This document shows, one piece after another, positions 17,199 through 24,190 of a DNA stretch of 46,878 bases. Position 1 is the first letter of the stretch. Every line of letters starts with the position of its first letter. The stretch lies in assembly GCF_013822155.1 (NCBI RefSeq), contig NZ_PNJW01000020.1:1-46878 (forward strand), read 5' to 3'. Source of the DNA: Flavobacterium sp. (GTDB lineage Bacteria > Bacteroidota > Bacteroidia > Flavobacteriales > Flavobacteriaceae). Under the pieces are notes generated by a model. That model saw nothing but the letters and a program-made list of their open reading frames with translations, was not told the DNA's origin and searched no databases. Made by a program: the position numbers and the translations under genes.

Positions 17199-17780
17199 CT
17201 ATTCGTAAAAATAGAAAAATAAAAACAACAATATCCATAAGATATCAAGAAAATGCCAAAACATTGCACCTAGCTCAATTCCAAGGGTTTGAGTCGAATT
17301 GTATTTTTGTTTAAAATGATTATAAATTATAATTAAAAGTGCAATCAGCCCTCCAAAAAGGTGTGCTAAGTGAAGAATTACAACAATGTAAAGAAATGAA
17401 GTCGTAATATTACTCTCACTACCGGTAAAAAAATAACCGTTTTGAATGATTTGATTGAATCCTAAAAATTGGAATACTACAAATAAAATACCTAATCCTA
17501 AAGTGGATAAAAGCCAAACTGTAGTTACACTTCTGTTATTTGCCTTAATTGATTTTCCGGCTAAATGAAAAGTAATGCTACTCAAAATGATGACTAATGT
17601 ACTAATGATAAAAGCAGCAGGCATTTCAAAATCTTTTAACCAATCTTTTCTACTTGAGCTTACTACATAGGCACTAGTTAAACCGGCGAACATCATAACC
17701 ATACTAATCATTGCAAACCACAACAACAATTTATAGGATTGTCCTTTTCGTTCTAGGTGTTCCTGACTTGTCATTTCCAT
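17199..17780 (-). CDS. Cytochrome c oxidase subunit III, short form
   Basis: The 193-residue protein has five membrane helices, the usual length for bacterial five-helix subunit III. Motifs are LLWFAMISMVMMFAGLTSAYVV, QFLGFNQIIQNGYFFTG, VVILHLAHLFGGLIALL and the closing ELGAMFWHFLDILWILLFLFFYFYE. It lies 2 bases downstream of ctaB and 43 bases upstream of a second, longer subunit III. Two subunit III genes in series may mean that both are in one enzyme or that one belongs to another oxidase; the sequence does not decide. Confidence 0.9.
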   Translation of the reverse strand: MEMTSQEHLERKGQSYKLLLWFAMISMVMMFAGLTSAYVVSSSRKDWLKDFEMPAAFIISTLVIILSSITFHLAGKSIKANNRSVTTVWLLSTLGLGILFVVFQFLGFNQIIQNGYFFTGSESNITTSFLYIVVILHLAHLFGGLIALLIIIYNHFKQKYNSTQTLGIELGAMFWHFLDILWILLFLFFYFYE

Positions 17781-17782
17781 AA

Positions 17783-18700
17783 TTATCTTAAAAATTTATC
17801 CGCAATATAAACTAGTTGAAGAAGGGTAATATAACTTACGCTTACCAACATTAATTTTCGGGCAGCTTTACTGTCTCTTTTTTTATATAACTCAAAAGCG
17901 TAATACAACATCCAAATTCCCAGCAAAAATACAATAATTGCTGAAATTGGAGACAAATATAATCGACTTCCTACTATGCCTATATAAGGAAAAATTGCGG
18001 GTAATAAAGATGCAATAATCAACCAAATGGTATATAAAATAGTTTGCAAGGCTGTCCCTTTATCTTTTTTACCGGTTGGCAACATAAAAAACCCCGCTTT
18101 TTTATAATCATCAAACAAAAACCAGCCAATTGCCCAAAAATGTGGAAATTGCCAAAAAAACTGAATTAAAAATAATGTTCCTGCTTCTAAGCTGAACTCA
18201 TCTGTAGCGGCAACCCAGCCCAACATAAACGGTATTGCTCCCGGTATTGCTCCCACAAAAACTGAAAGTGGCGTAACGGTTTTTAAAGGGGTATAAATAC
18301 TTGTATATAAAAAAATGGAAACCGCTCCAAACATGGCCGTTTTCGGGTTGATATTATATAGAATAATTAAGCCAAGTAAAGTAAGAGCAGAAGCAATTAT
18401 AAATCCGGTATTGACTGAAATTCTACCTGCTGCGATAGGTCTGTTTTTTGTTCTATCCATCAATTTATCCAAATCTTTTTCGATGATTTGATTGAATGCA
18501 TTGGAAGCTCCAACCATACAATATCCTCCAACAGCCAGCATAAACAAAGTTATCCAACTGAAAGATGAAATGTCCAGTATTCCAAGAAAATATCCGGCAA
18601 TAGATGAAAAAACAACACTGATAGATAAACCAGCTTTAGTGATTTCTTTAAAATCAATATAAAGCGATTTGGCAGTAAAAGAATTTTGAATTGTATTCAA
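17783..18700 (-). CDS. ctaB: Protoheme IX farnesyltransferase (heme O synthase)
   Basis: The 305-residue UbiA-family membrane enzyme has the prenyl-binding motif NQIIEKDLDKLMDRTKNRP and the second Asp-rich stretch at LFDDYKKAGFFMLP. About nine hydrophobic helices are visible. It adds a farnesyl group from farnesyl diphosphate to protoheme to form heme O, the precursor of heme A for the aa3 oxidase encoded here. The start appears to be a TTG, since no in-frame ATG lies nearby. A TATCTTTG -7 box sits 30 bases upstream, so it probably leads the ctaB-cox operon. No heme A synthase (ctaA) is seen in the window. Confidence 0.93.
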   Translation of the reverse strand: MNTIQNSFTAKSLYIDFKEITKAGLSISVVFSSIAGYFLGILDISSFSWITLFMLAVGGYCMVGASNAFNQIIEKDLDKLMDRTKNRPIAAGRISVNTGFIIASALTLLGLIILYNINPKTAMFGAVSIFLYTSIYTPLKTVTPLSVFVGAIPGAIPFMLGWVAATDEFSLEAGTLFLIQFFWQFPHFWAIGWFLFDDYKKAGFFMLPTGKKDKGTALQTILYTIWLIIASLLPAIFPYIGIVGSRLYLSPISAIIVFLLGIWMLYYAFELYKKRDSKAARKLMLVSVSYITLLQLVYIADKFLR

Positions 18701-18729
18701 TGCGGTTTTCTTAATTTTAAAAACTGCGT

Positions 18730-18737
18730 CAAAGATA
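18730..18737 (-). promoter_or_regulatory. -7 promoter box for the ctaB-cox operon
   Basis: The minus strand reads TATCTTTG, a full match to TAnnTTTG, in the 109-base gap between remB and ctaB. The nearest TTG upstream is about 28 bases away, longer than the usual spacer, so the -33 element is uncertain. Confidence 0.45.
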
Positions 18738-18809
18738 CAAATTAGAAACTTTAAATAGAATCTAACAATTTATAAAATAGATGTTAAAAATTAACTTGAA
18801 AATTTCTAT

Positions 18810-20921
18810 TTAATAATCAAAATAAAAATTAAATAAATCAGCTCTTACTCCTACAGAAAACCAAGTGGTCGTTTCTTTAAAAGTTGTCAAGGTATTTTGA
18901 GTTGGGTCAAAATTTCTGTAGATTAAGCTGCCGAAAAGTTTTAAATTATTTGTCGGATTAATCAAATAGCCGGCTTGAAAATCGGCGATAAAAATGGTTG
19001 TCTCATTCCCTTGACCCACTTTTACATCAGTATCAAAAGGACGGCTGTCGTTATAACTTTTATAAATATTTCCTCCGTAATTGTTATCATCTTCAGGGGT
19101 GTCAAAATCTAATCCTCTCACGCCGTAAGTCAGTTTTAAATCACCAAACCATCTGCCTTGATGATATCTTGCAATTGCTAATAATTCTTTCGCATTTCCA
19201 CCCCATTGGTGGCCTAAACTCTGATTATTATGACCATAATTAGTAATTGGTGTGCTATGAGAATACACATAAGGTCGAATATGGTTGTATTCGATTTGGA
19301 AAAGTAAATTATCCACCTTAAACGCGTTAAAATATTTTACTCCTATTTGATATCCAAATTTATTTCTCCAACTTTGATTTGCTGCTTTTACATCACTTAC
19401 AGAAAATTCATCAATCAGGAATTGACCGTAAAGATTGATATGGTTATTCCACTTATATTTTGATGCAATCCCCAACAAAGCATTTCCTGTTTTGGAAGAT
19501 GAATTAAATTCAACAGAACGATAAAAAATAATTGGATTGACAAAACTAAAATCAAAGCCACGTCCATTTGTATCTGTCCAAACAACTGATTCAAAAAAAC
19601 TTATATTCAAACGATTGGAAACATTCCAACTCAAATAATGATTGGCCATGTATTTAGAGGCATAAGTTCCGTCTACGGTGGCCTCTGGAGTAACATCTTT
19701 CAACCACATATATGTATTGGTATATTTAATTTTCCAAAATTTGGTATTAATTTTAAAATAGGGATATGGGCTGGCTCCATCGCTTGTAAAAAGTGATCGG
19801 TAACCGTCACCAATAAAATTTCGTCCATATCCTAATTGGAAATCAAAAAACTTACTTGGTGTATAGGTAATATTTGCATCTGCTAAAGGAAAATCATAGG
19901 AATCTGTTTTAAACTCTTTAGCAATTCCAATACCGGGAATAATGGCCGGATTTCCTCCGGAAGGCTTAATACTTTCTGCATAATTATTATAGTAATCTGC
20001 GAAACGCCCCTGACTTTCGTATATCGATGTTGTAAAATTCACTTCTTTTCCAATTCCTCCCTGGATTTGAATCCCTCTGGTATTTTGATAGGTATAATCC
20101 GAAACACTTGGGTTACTTTTCCCTACTCTTAAATCCCAAATTGGATTTAATGTAAACCAATAGTTATCCCCTTGTATTTCAAGAATGTATTCATTCCATA
20201 ATTTTCTACCCCACCAACCTGTTTTATTCTTCATCAATTTTTGATTCGCTTGTGCCAAATCATAATATTGATTCACTTCTGCATATGTTAATGGTTTTGA
20301 TGCCGTGTGATTATTGGCTCCCAATTGATTCATCTCTTTATCAAACTGGGCATAAAAACTATGTGAAAAAGGAATGTTTAAATTGCTCTTAAACTGAGGA
20401 TTTTCAAACTTTGAGTAGCGAATACTGTCTAATTCATTTAGTTGTTTGCTTTTTTCGTCAACAACAACAGTGTTTAAATTTTCATTGTTTTCTGAGAGAA
20501 TATTTGAAATTGAATTAGCATCTTTTAAAGGAATTGAAATTTTAATAGAATACCTTGCATAGGTTGGGTTGCCACCATAGGTTGGCGGTGCAATTTGAGG
20601 CATTTCATTGAAAACCCGCTTGCATTCATCATTTAATTCAGTGAAAGGGGCATTTGCATATTGCAATATAAATTTCCCTTGATTATTTACTTCAAACAAG
20701 ACAAAAAAACTGCCTTTATAATCCTTTTCTAAAATTTTATCAGGAACTTTGAATTTAGAAAAAATATTTTGTTGCACTTCAGCATAAAAACAATTTTCTA
20801 ATTCTTTATTAAATTTACCTTCACAAGTTGGAAAAACAGGAAACTGCTCTGTGCTTTTGACCTGTGACCAAAGGGAAACAGAAAATAGAACTAAGGCGAA
20901 ATACGTACTATATTTTTTCAT
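18810..20921 (-). CDS. remB: Gliding motility protein RemB (TonB-CTD-like N-terminus plus outer-membrane beta-barrel)
   Basis: The 703-residue protein has a signal peptide ending near LWSQ. Residues 27-132 match the C-terminal domain of the two TonB proteins encoded just upstream: FPVFPTCEG, ENCF, KGSFFVLFEVNNQGKF, MPQIAPPTYGGNP and YSIKISIPL, with a C-x10-C pair (C33 and C44). From about residue 215 the protein has aromatic-ending beta-strand repeats (NYWFTLNPIWDLRVGKSNP, FFDFQLGYGRNFIGDGYRSLF, WKIKYTNTYMWL) and ends in FYFDY. This is an outer-membrane barrel of the capsule-assembly (Wzi-like) type. In F. johnsoniae RemB is needed for normal gliding on some surfaces. I named it by architecture and by the shared neighbourhood with sprA. 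It follows deoC by 17 bases. Confidence 0.8.
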   Translation of the reverse strand: MKKYSTYFALVLFSVSLWSQVKSTEQFPVFPTCEGKFNKELENCFYAEVQQNIFSKFKVPDKILEKDYKGSFFVLFEVNNQGKFILQYANAPFTELNDECKRVFNEMPQIAPPTYGGNPTYARYSIKISIPLKDANSISNILSENNENLNTVVVDEKSKQLNELDSIRYSKFENPQFKSNLNIPFSHSFYAQFDKEMNQLGANNHTASKPLTYAEVNQYYDLAQANQKLMKNKTGWWGRKLWNEYILEIQGDNYWFTLNPIWDLRVGKSNPSVSDYTYQNTRGIQIQGGIGKEVNFTTSIYESQGRFADYYNNYAESIKPSGGNPAIIPGIGIAKEFKTDSYDFPLADANITYTPSKFFDFQLGYGRNFIGDGYRSLFTSDGASPYPYFKINTKFWKIKYTNTYMWLKDVTPEATVDGTYASKYMANHYLSWNVSNRLNISFFESVVWTDTNGRGFDFSFVNPIIFYRSVEFNSSSKTGNALLGIASKYKWNNHINLYGQFLIDEFSVSDVKAANQSWRNKFGYQIGVKYFNAFKVDNLLFQIEYNHIRPYVYSHSTPITNYGHNNQSLGHQWGGNAKELLAIARYHQGRWFGDLKLTYGVRGLDFDTPEDDNNYGGNIYKSYNDSRPFDTDVKVGQGNETTIFIADFQAGYLINPTNNLKLFGSLIYRNFDPTQNTLTTFKETTTWFSVGVRADLFNFYFDY

Positions 20922-20938
20922 TTAAATGAATTCAATTT

Positions 20939-21682
20939 TTAATAATTACTTTCTGAAATGTTTCCATGAGCAATTGCTTTTGCAGAAGATGTTCCAATCC
21001 GTTTTACACCTAAAGAAATCATTTCGATTGCTTCCTCATAGGTCCTAACTCCTCCTGCCGCTTTCACGGGAAGTGGAGAACTGTTTTCTAACATCATAAT
21101 GATAGTTGGAACAGTTGCACCATTTGGTTTTCCGGCTTCCGTTTTATAAAACCCGGTGGATGATTTCACAAAGACATCTTGATACTGCTCTTCTTTAAAG
21201 TTAGCTATCACTACATTTTTGATAAGTGTTGAGAGTTGAATTATTTGTTGGTCAGTTAATGCCGCCACTTCAATAATCCATTTTACAGTTTTGTGGTGAC
21301 TGATACCGAGTTGTGTACATTTTAAAATTTCTTCTTTAACATATTGACTATCGCCATTTTTAAAATTTTCATAGTTGCAAACATAATCTAATTCGTCTGC
21401 TCCGTCTTCTATGGCTTGAGTCGCTTCCGCTAATTTTTCTTCAATAGTATAAATTCCTTCCGGAAAACCAATAACTGTTCCAATCAGAACTTTAGATTCA
21501 GCTTTAGCAATCATTTTTTTTGCTAAAGAAACCATATCCGGTCGAATCATAATTAATTTAAAATGTTCTTCGATAGCTTCGGCTATAAAACCTTCAACTA
21601 TTTTTTTATTTTCTTCAAAAGACAACCCTGCCTGAGCTGGTGTCTTTAAATAGGTCGAATCTAAAAACTGTTTAATATTCAT
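20939..21682 (-). CDS. deoC: Deoxyribose-phosphate aldolase
   Basis: The 247-residue class I aldolase has the DeoC motifs: LIGTVIGFPEG, DELDYVCNYENFKNG in place of the more usual DEID, and the Schiff-base lysine in DVFVKSSTGFY (K173), followed by VKAAGGVRTYEEA. It cleaves 2-deoxyribose-5-phosphate to glyceraldehyde-3-phosphate and acetaldehyde in nucleoside salvage. It precedes remB by 17 bases, so the two are likely co-transcribed without an obvious functional link. It is separated from the upstream tonB by a strong hairpin. The usual deo partners (deoA, deoB, deoD) are absent. Confidence 0.93.
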   Translation of the reverse strand: MNIKQFLDSTYLKTPAQAGLSFEENKKIVEGFIAEAIEEHFKLIMIRPDMVSLAKKMIAKAESKVLIGTVIGFPEGIYTIEEKLAEATQAIEDGADELDYVCNYENFKNGDSQYVKEEILKCTQLGISHHKTVKWIIEVAALTDQQIIQLSTLIKNVVIANFKEEQYQDVFVKSSTGFYKTEAGKPNGATVPTIIMMLENSSPLPVKAAGGVRTYEEAIEMISLGVKRIGTSSAKAIAHGNISESNY

Positions 21683-21692
21683 AGTGTAAAAA

Positions 21693-21716
21693 TAAAAAAT
21701 CCCACCGAAGTGGGAT
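21693..21716 (-). terminator. Intrinsic terminator with UUCG tetraloop after the second tonB
   Basis: On the minus strand ATCCCAC, the loop TTCG and GTGGGAT form a 7-bp stem closed by the very stable C(UUCG)G tetraloop, followed by a T run. It lies between tonB (ends 21737) and deoC (starts 21682). Confidence 0.85.
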
Positions 21717-21736
21717 GCTTTTTATACTTAAATATT

Positions 21737-22501
21737 TTATTTTTTAATTTTAAAAGTGATTGGTATGGTATATCTTACTCTAACCGGTTGTCCGGCTTGT
21801 TTCCCGGGCTCTAATTTTGGTAATTTTTTGATAACCCGTAACGCTTCTTTTTCAAGCTCTTTGTTCATTACTTTTTCTTCAAATACGGGTTTAACATTAG
21901 AAACTGAACCATCCGTATTAATTATAAATTCTACCAATATCGATTCTTGAGCCCCATTTTCTTTGGCCTGTTCAGGATATTCCAGATTAGAAATTAAAAA
22001 GTTAGCCATTTGCTCATTAAAACAGGTTTCTCTTGCAGGTCCTTTTAATTTAGCACATGCTTTAAAAGCTGGGACTTCTTCCAAAGCCCATCGATCAATA
22101 ATTTTATTTTCTGTTGGAATTAACACAACAGCTGTTGTTTCAATAGGTTTCAAAAGCAATTTATTGTCTTCTGTATCATCCGGCGAAGTAACATCCGTTT
22201 GTATCGGCTCAATAGTTGTATTCGGAACTTCTCTAAACTTATTTAAGATTGGTTTACTAGGAGCTTTATCTATTTTTGCTTTTTCAACCACTTCCTTAAT
22301 TTCTTTTTCAACCTGAAAGGTCTCATGAAAAGGTTTTTCTGAAATATCTACCACTTCTTTTTTTGACTCAACTACAAACTCAGAAATTGGCGATTTTAGT
22401 TCGATAACAAAATATACAGCAATTAAACTGGCAATAAGTCCAAGTTGAAAATAAAGTTTGCTGTTGTGGTTTACGCGTGGGTATTGATCTAAATTTCTCA
22501 T
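21737..22501 (-). CDS. TonB-family energy transducer, paralog 2
   Basis: The 254-residue protein has one membrane helix after a short cytoplasmic start (KLYFQLGLIASLIAVYFVIELK), then a Lys/Glu/Pro periplasmic stretch. The C-terminal domain comprises residues ~141-254: VPAFKACAKL, ARETCFNEQM, LEYPEQAKENG, VEFIINTDGSVSNV, IKKLPKLEPGKQAGQPVRVRYTIPITF. It shares with paralog 1 the N-terminal SxLYFQLGL motif and a C-x10-C pair (C149 and C160). TonB proteins couple inner-membrane ExbB/ExbD motors to outer-membrane transporters; no exbB or exbD is in the window. It has no poly-proline run, unlike paralog 1. Hairpins on both sides mark it as a single transcription unit. Confidence 0.88.
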   Translation of the reverse strand: MRNLDQYPRVNHNSKLYFQLGLIASLIAVYFVIELKSPISEFVVESKKEVVDISEKPFHETFQVEKEIKEVVEKAKIDKAPSKPILNKFREVPNTTIEPIQTDVTSPDDTEDNKLLLKPIETTAVVLIPTENKIIDRWALEEVPAFKACAKLKGPARETCFNEQMANFLISNLEYPEQAKENGAQESILVEFIINTDGSVSNVKPVFEEKVMNKELEKEALRVIKKLPKLEPGKQAGQPVRVRYTIPITFKIKK

Positions 22502-22547
22502 GGTTAAAATGGATTAGTTATTTTTAATGCAATCCAATTTTTGTGCC

Positions 22548-22579
22548 AAAAAAAAATCCACTCGAGTTCGAGTGGATTT
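22548..22579 (-). terminator. Intrinsic terminator between the two tonB genes
   Basis: A perfect 12-bp inverted repeat (22554-22565 and 22568-22579, core CCACTCGA/TCGAGTGG) is followed on the minus strand by a T run of about nine. It ends the transcript of the upstream tonB gene. Confidence 0.85.
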
Positions 22580-22601
22580 AAGTTTGTCTATTTTTATTAT
22601 T

Positions 22602-23324
22602 TTATTGGTCTAATTTAAAGGTGATTGGAATACTCATTGTCATCCTTACCGGTTTTCCTCTTTGTTTTCCAGGAATCATTTTTGGCAATTTAGACATGAT
22701 ACGTTGAGCTTCTTTTTCCAATGTTGGATAAGGTGCTCTCATGTTTGCAATAGTCACACTTCCGTCTTTCTCAATTACAAAACTCACGAATACTTTACCC
22801 TGATGTCCAGCATCTAAAGCAGCTTCCGGATATTGGAAATTTTTTCTAATGTGAGCTTGTATTTTTTCTTGAAAACAATCTTTTCTTTTGTCTTTTGCTA
22901 CGCCTTCACAACCAGGGAATAAGGGTACATCTTCAATAATTGCAAATGGTACATCAACTTCAACTTCTTCTTCTACTACAACAACTTTTTCAGCTTTCAC
23001 AACAACTTCTTGTTGATTTGTTTCTGTAGATTGAATGTTCATTTCTTTGATCTCCTTTTTATCTTCAACCACTTTAATTATTTCAGGAGCAGCTGGTGGT
23101 GGTGGAGGTGGTGGAGGTGGTGGCGTATTCAATTGCTGAGTGATAGGCACTTCTTCATCTAAAAAACTATTGTCAACTTTTTGGGTTAAGCCGGACAAAT
23201 CTTTTTCGTATGTTTTCAATTCAATTGCCATATAAGACAAGGCAACAATTGCCGCCAATCCTAATTGGAAATAGAGTGAACTATTTCTTTTTGGGTCAAC
23301 ATTTGGATTCTTTTTTAGTTCCAT
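22602..23324 (-). CDS. TonB-family energy transducer, paralog 1
   Basis: The 240-residue protein has the N-terminal helix SLYFQLGLAAIVALSYMAIEL, a run of ten prolines after NT (near residues 68-77), a Val/Glu-rich linker, and a TonB C-terminal domain (residues ~132-240). The domain includes VPLFPGCEG, RKDCFQEKI, FQYPEAALDAGHQGKVFVSFVIEKDGSV, LPKMIPGKQRGKPVRM and SIPITFKL. A C-x10-C pair (C139 and C150) matches paralog 2 and RemB. The proline run likely spans the periplasm. The family transmits proton-motive energy from an ExbB/ExbD complex to outer-membrane receptors; the receptor is unknown here. It lies 49 bases downstream of vanZ and ends at a strong terminator. Confidence 0.9.
   Translation of the reverse strand: MELKKNPNVDPKRNSSLYFQLGLAAIVALSYMAIELKTYEKDLSGLTQKVDNSFLDEEVPITQQLNTPPPPPPPPPPAAPEIIKVVEDKKEIKEMNIQSTETNQQEVVVKAEKVVVVEEEVEVDVPFAIIEDVPLFPGCEGVAKDKRKDCFQEKIQAHIRKNFQYPEAALDAGHQGKVFVSFVIEKDGSVTIANMRAPYPTLEKEAQRIMSKLPKMIPGKQRGKPVRMTMSIPITFKLDQ
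23095..23124. repeat. GGT/GGA triplet repeat encoding a poly-proline run
   Basis: A run of GGTGGT/GGAGGT triplets on the plus strand encodes ten consecutive prolines of TonB paralog 1. The tract is mixed CCA/CCT rather than pure, so slippage in units of three is possible but slower than in a pure tract. Confidence 0.8.
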
Positions 23325-23373
23325 AATATGTAATTTGAGATGCTAATATAGCTAATTAAAAAAAACTTTAAAA

Positions 23374-23751
23374 TTATTTTATAAAATTTAACCTTTTATG
23401 GTTTTTAATCATCAGGAATGCTGCAAAAATACACCCAAGTGAATTAAATAAAATATCTAATATTTCAGGCTCTCTATAGATTGTAAAAACCCCTTGTAAT
23501 ACTTCAATAATTATGCCATAAATAACAGCAGAAATAGCAGAAATAAAAACCGCTTTTCTAAAATTAAATTTTGACATTAAATTCAAAATTAATAACTCTG
23601 TTAAAACAAAATAAAAGATAAAATGAACGTATTTGTCTCCGCCTCTGATTTGTACTTTAGAAAAACTATTCAAACTTACCAGACTTAATGTGGTTATAAA
23701 AACCAACCAAAGAACTAATAAAAATAGTAATATCTTTTTTTTAGGCACCAA
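23374..23751 (-). CDS. VanZ family membrane protein
   Basis: The 125-residue protein has four hydrophobic helices and the VanZ-like pattern: [20 protein letters not shown] (the DKxxHxxxY-type motif) and a third-helix [30 protein letters not shown]. VanZ-like proteins are named for a teicoplanin-resistance protein, but most members have no known function, and resistance should not be inferred. The start is a TTG (or a GTG one codon later) inside the end of gcvH, overlapping it by 11 bases with no ATG available. This implies translational coupling with gcvH. Confidence 0.85.
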   Translation of the reverse strand: MVPKKKILLFLLVLWLVFITTLSLVSLNSFSKVQIRGGDKYVHFIFYFVLTELLILNLMSKFNFRKAVFISAISAVIYGIIIEVLQGVFTIYREPEILDILFNSLGCIFAAFLMIKNHKRLNFIK

Positions 23752-24121
23752 TCAACTCTTTATAAGCTTGACTATCTAATAAATCATTAAAATCATCTAC
23801 ATTGGAAACTTTTACTTTCACCATCCATCCTTTTCCATAAGGATCTGTATTTACACTTTCAGGATTAGATTCTAAGTCTTCATTAAATTCAATGATTTCA
23901 CCTGAAACAGGTAAAAATAAATCCGAAACAGTTTTAACCGCTTCAACCGTTCCAAAGACCTCATCTTTTTCTAATGATTGGTCTAATGTTTCCACTTCAA
24001 CATAAACAATATCTCCTAATTCTTTTTGAGCAAAATCTGTAATTCCTACCGTAGCAATTTCACCATCTAAACTCACCCACTCGTGGTCTTTTGTGTATTT
24101 TAAATTTGTTGGTATATTCAT
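23741..24121 (-). CDS. gcvH: Glycine cleavage system H protein
   Basis: The 126-residue protein is the normal length for GcvH. Motifs are [36 protein letters not shown] and the lipoyl site [18 protein letters not shown], with lysine K63 to be lipoylated. It ends with [15 protein letters not shown] residues (here [11 protein letters not shown]). The protein shuttles the methylamine group between GcvP, GcvT and GcvL in cytoplasmic glycine degradation; the partner genes are not here. It has its own -7 box and overlaps vanZ. Confidence 0.95.
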   Translation of the reverse strand: MNIPTNLKYTKDHEWVSLDGEIATVGITDFAQKELGDIVYVEVETLDQSLEKDEVFGTVEAVKTVSDLFLPVSGEIIEFNEDLESNPESVNTDPYGKGWMVKVKVSNVDDFNDLLDSQAYKELIGA

Positions 24122-24138
24122 TTTGTAATTTGTTTCAG

Positions 24139-24146
24139 CAAATGTA
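24139..24146 (-). promoter_or_regulatory. -7 promoter box for gcvH-vanZ
   Basis: The minus strand reads TACATTTG, a full TAnnTTTG match, 17 bases upstream of the gcvH ATG, inside the 69-base gap after sprA. It suggests gcvH is transcribed independently of sprA. Confidence 0.5.
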
Positions 24147-24190
24147 ATTTTTATGCTGTGATTATAAAATCTTTTTTATTGAAATTTTAA

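Noticed and set aside
18770..18809. Possible terminator after remB (AAATAGA and TCTATTT arms)
   Set aside because: The arms are 7 bases of pure A/T-rich DNA with a loop of over 20 bases; too weak to report as a terminator.
23374..23751. VanZ as evidence of glycopeptide resistance
   Set aside because: Only the VanZ-like fold is present, with no vanA/H/X genes nearby; most VanZ-like proteins have no link to resistance.
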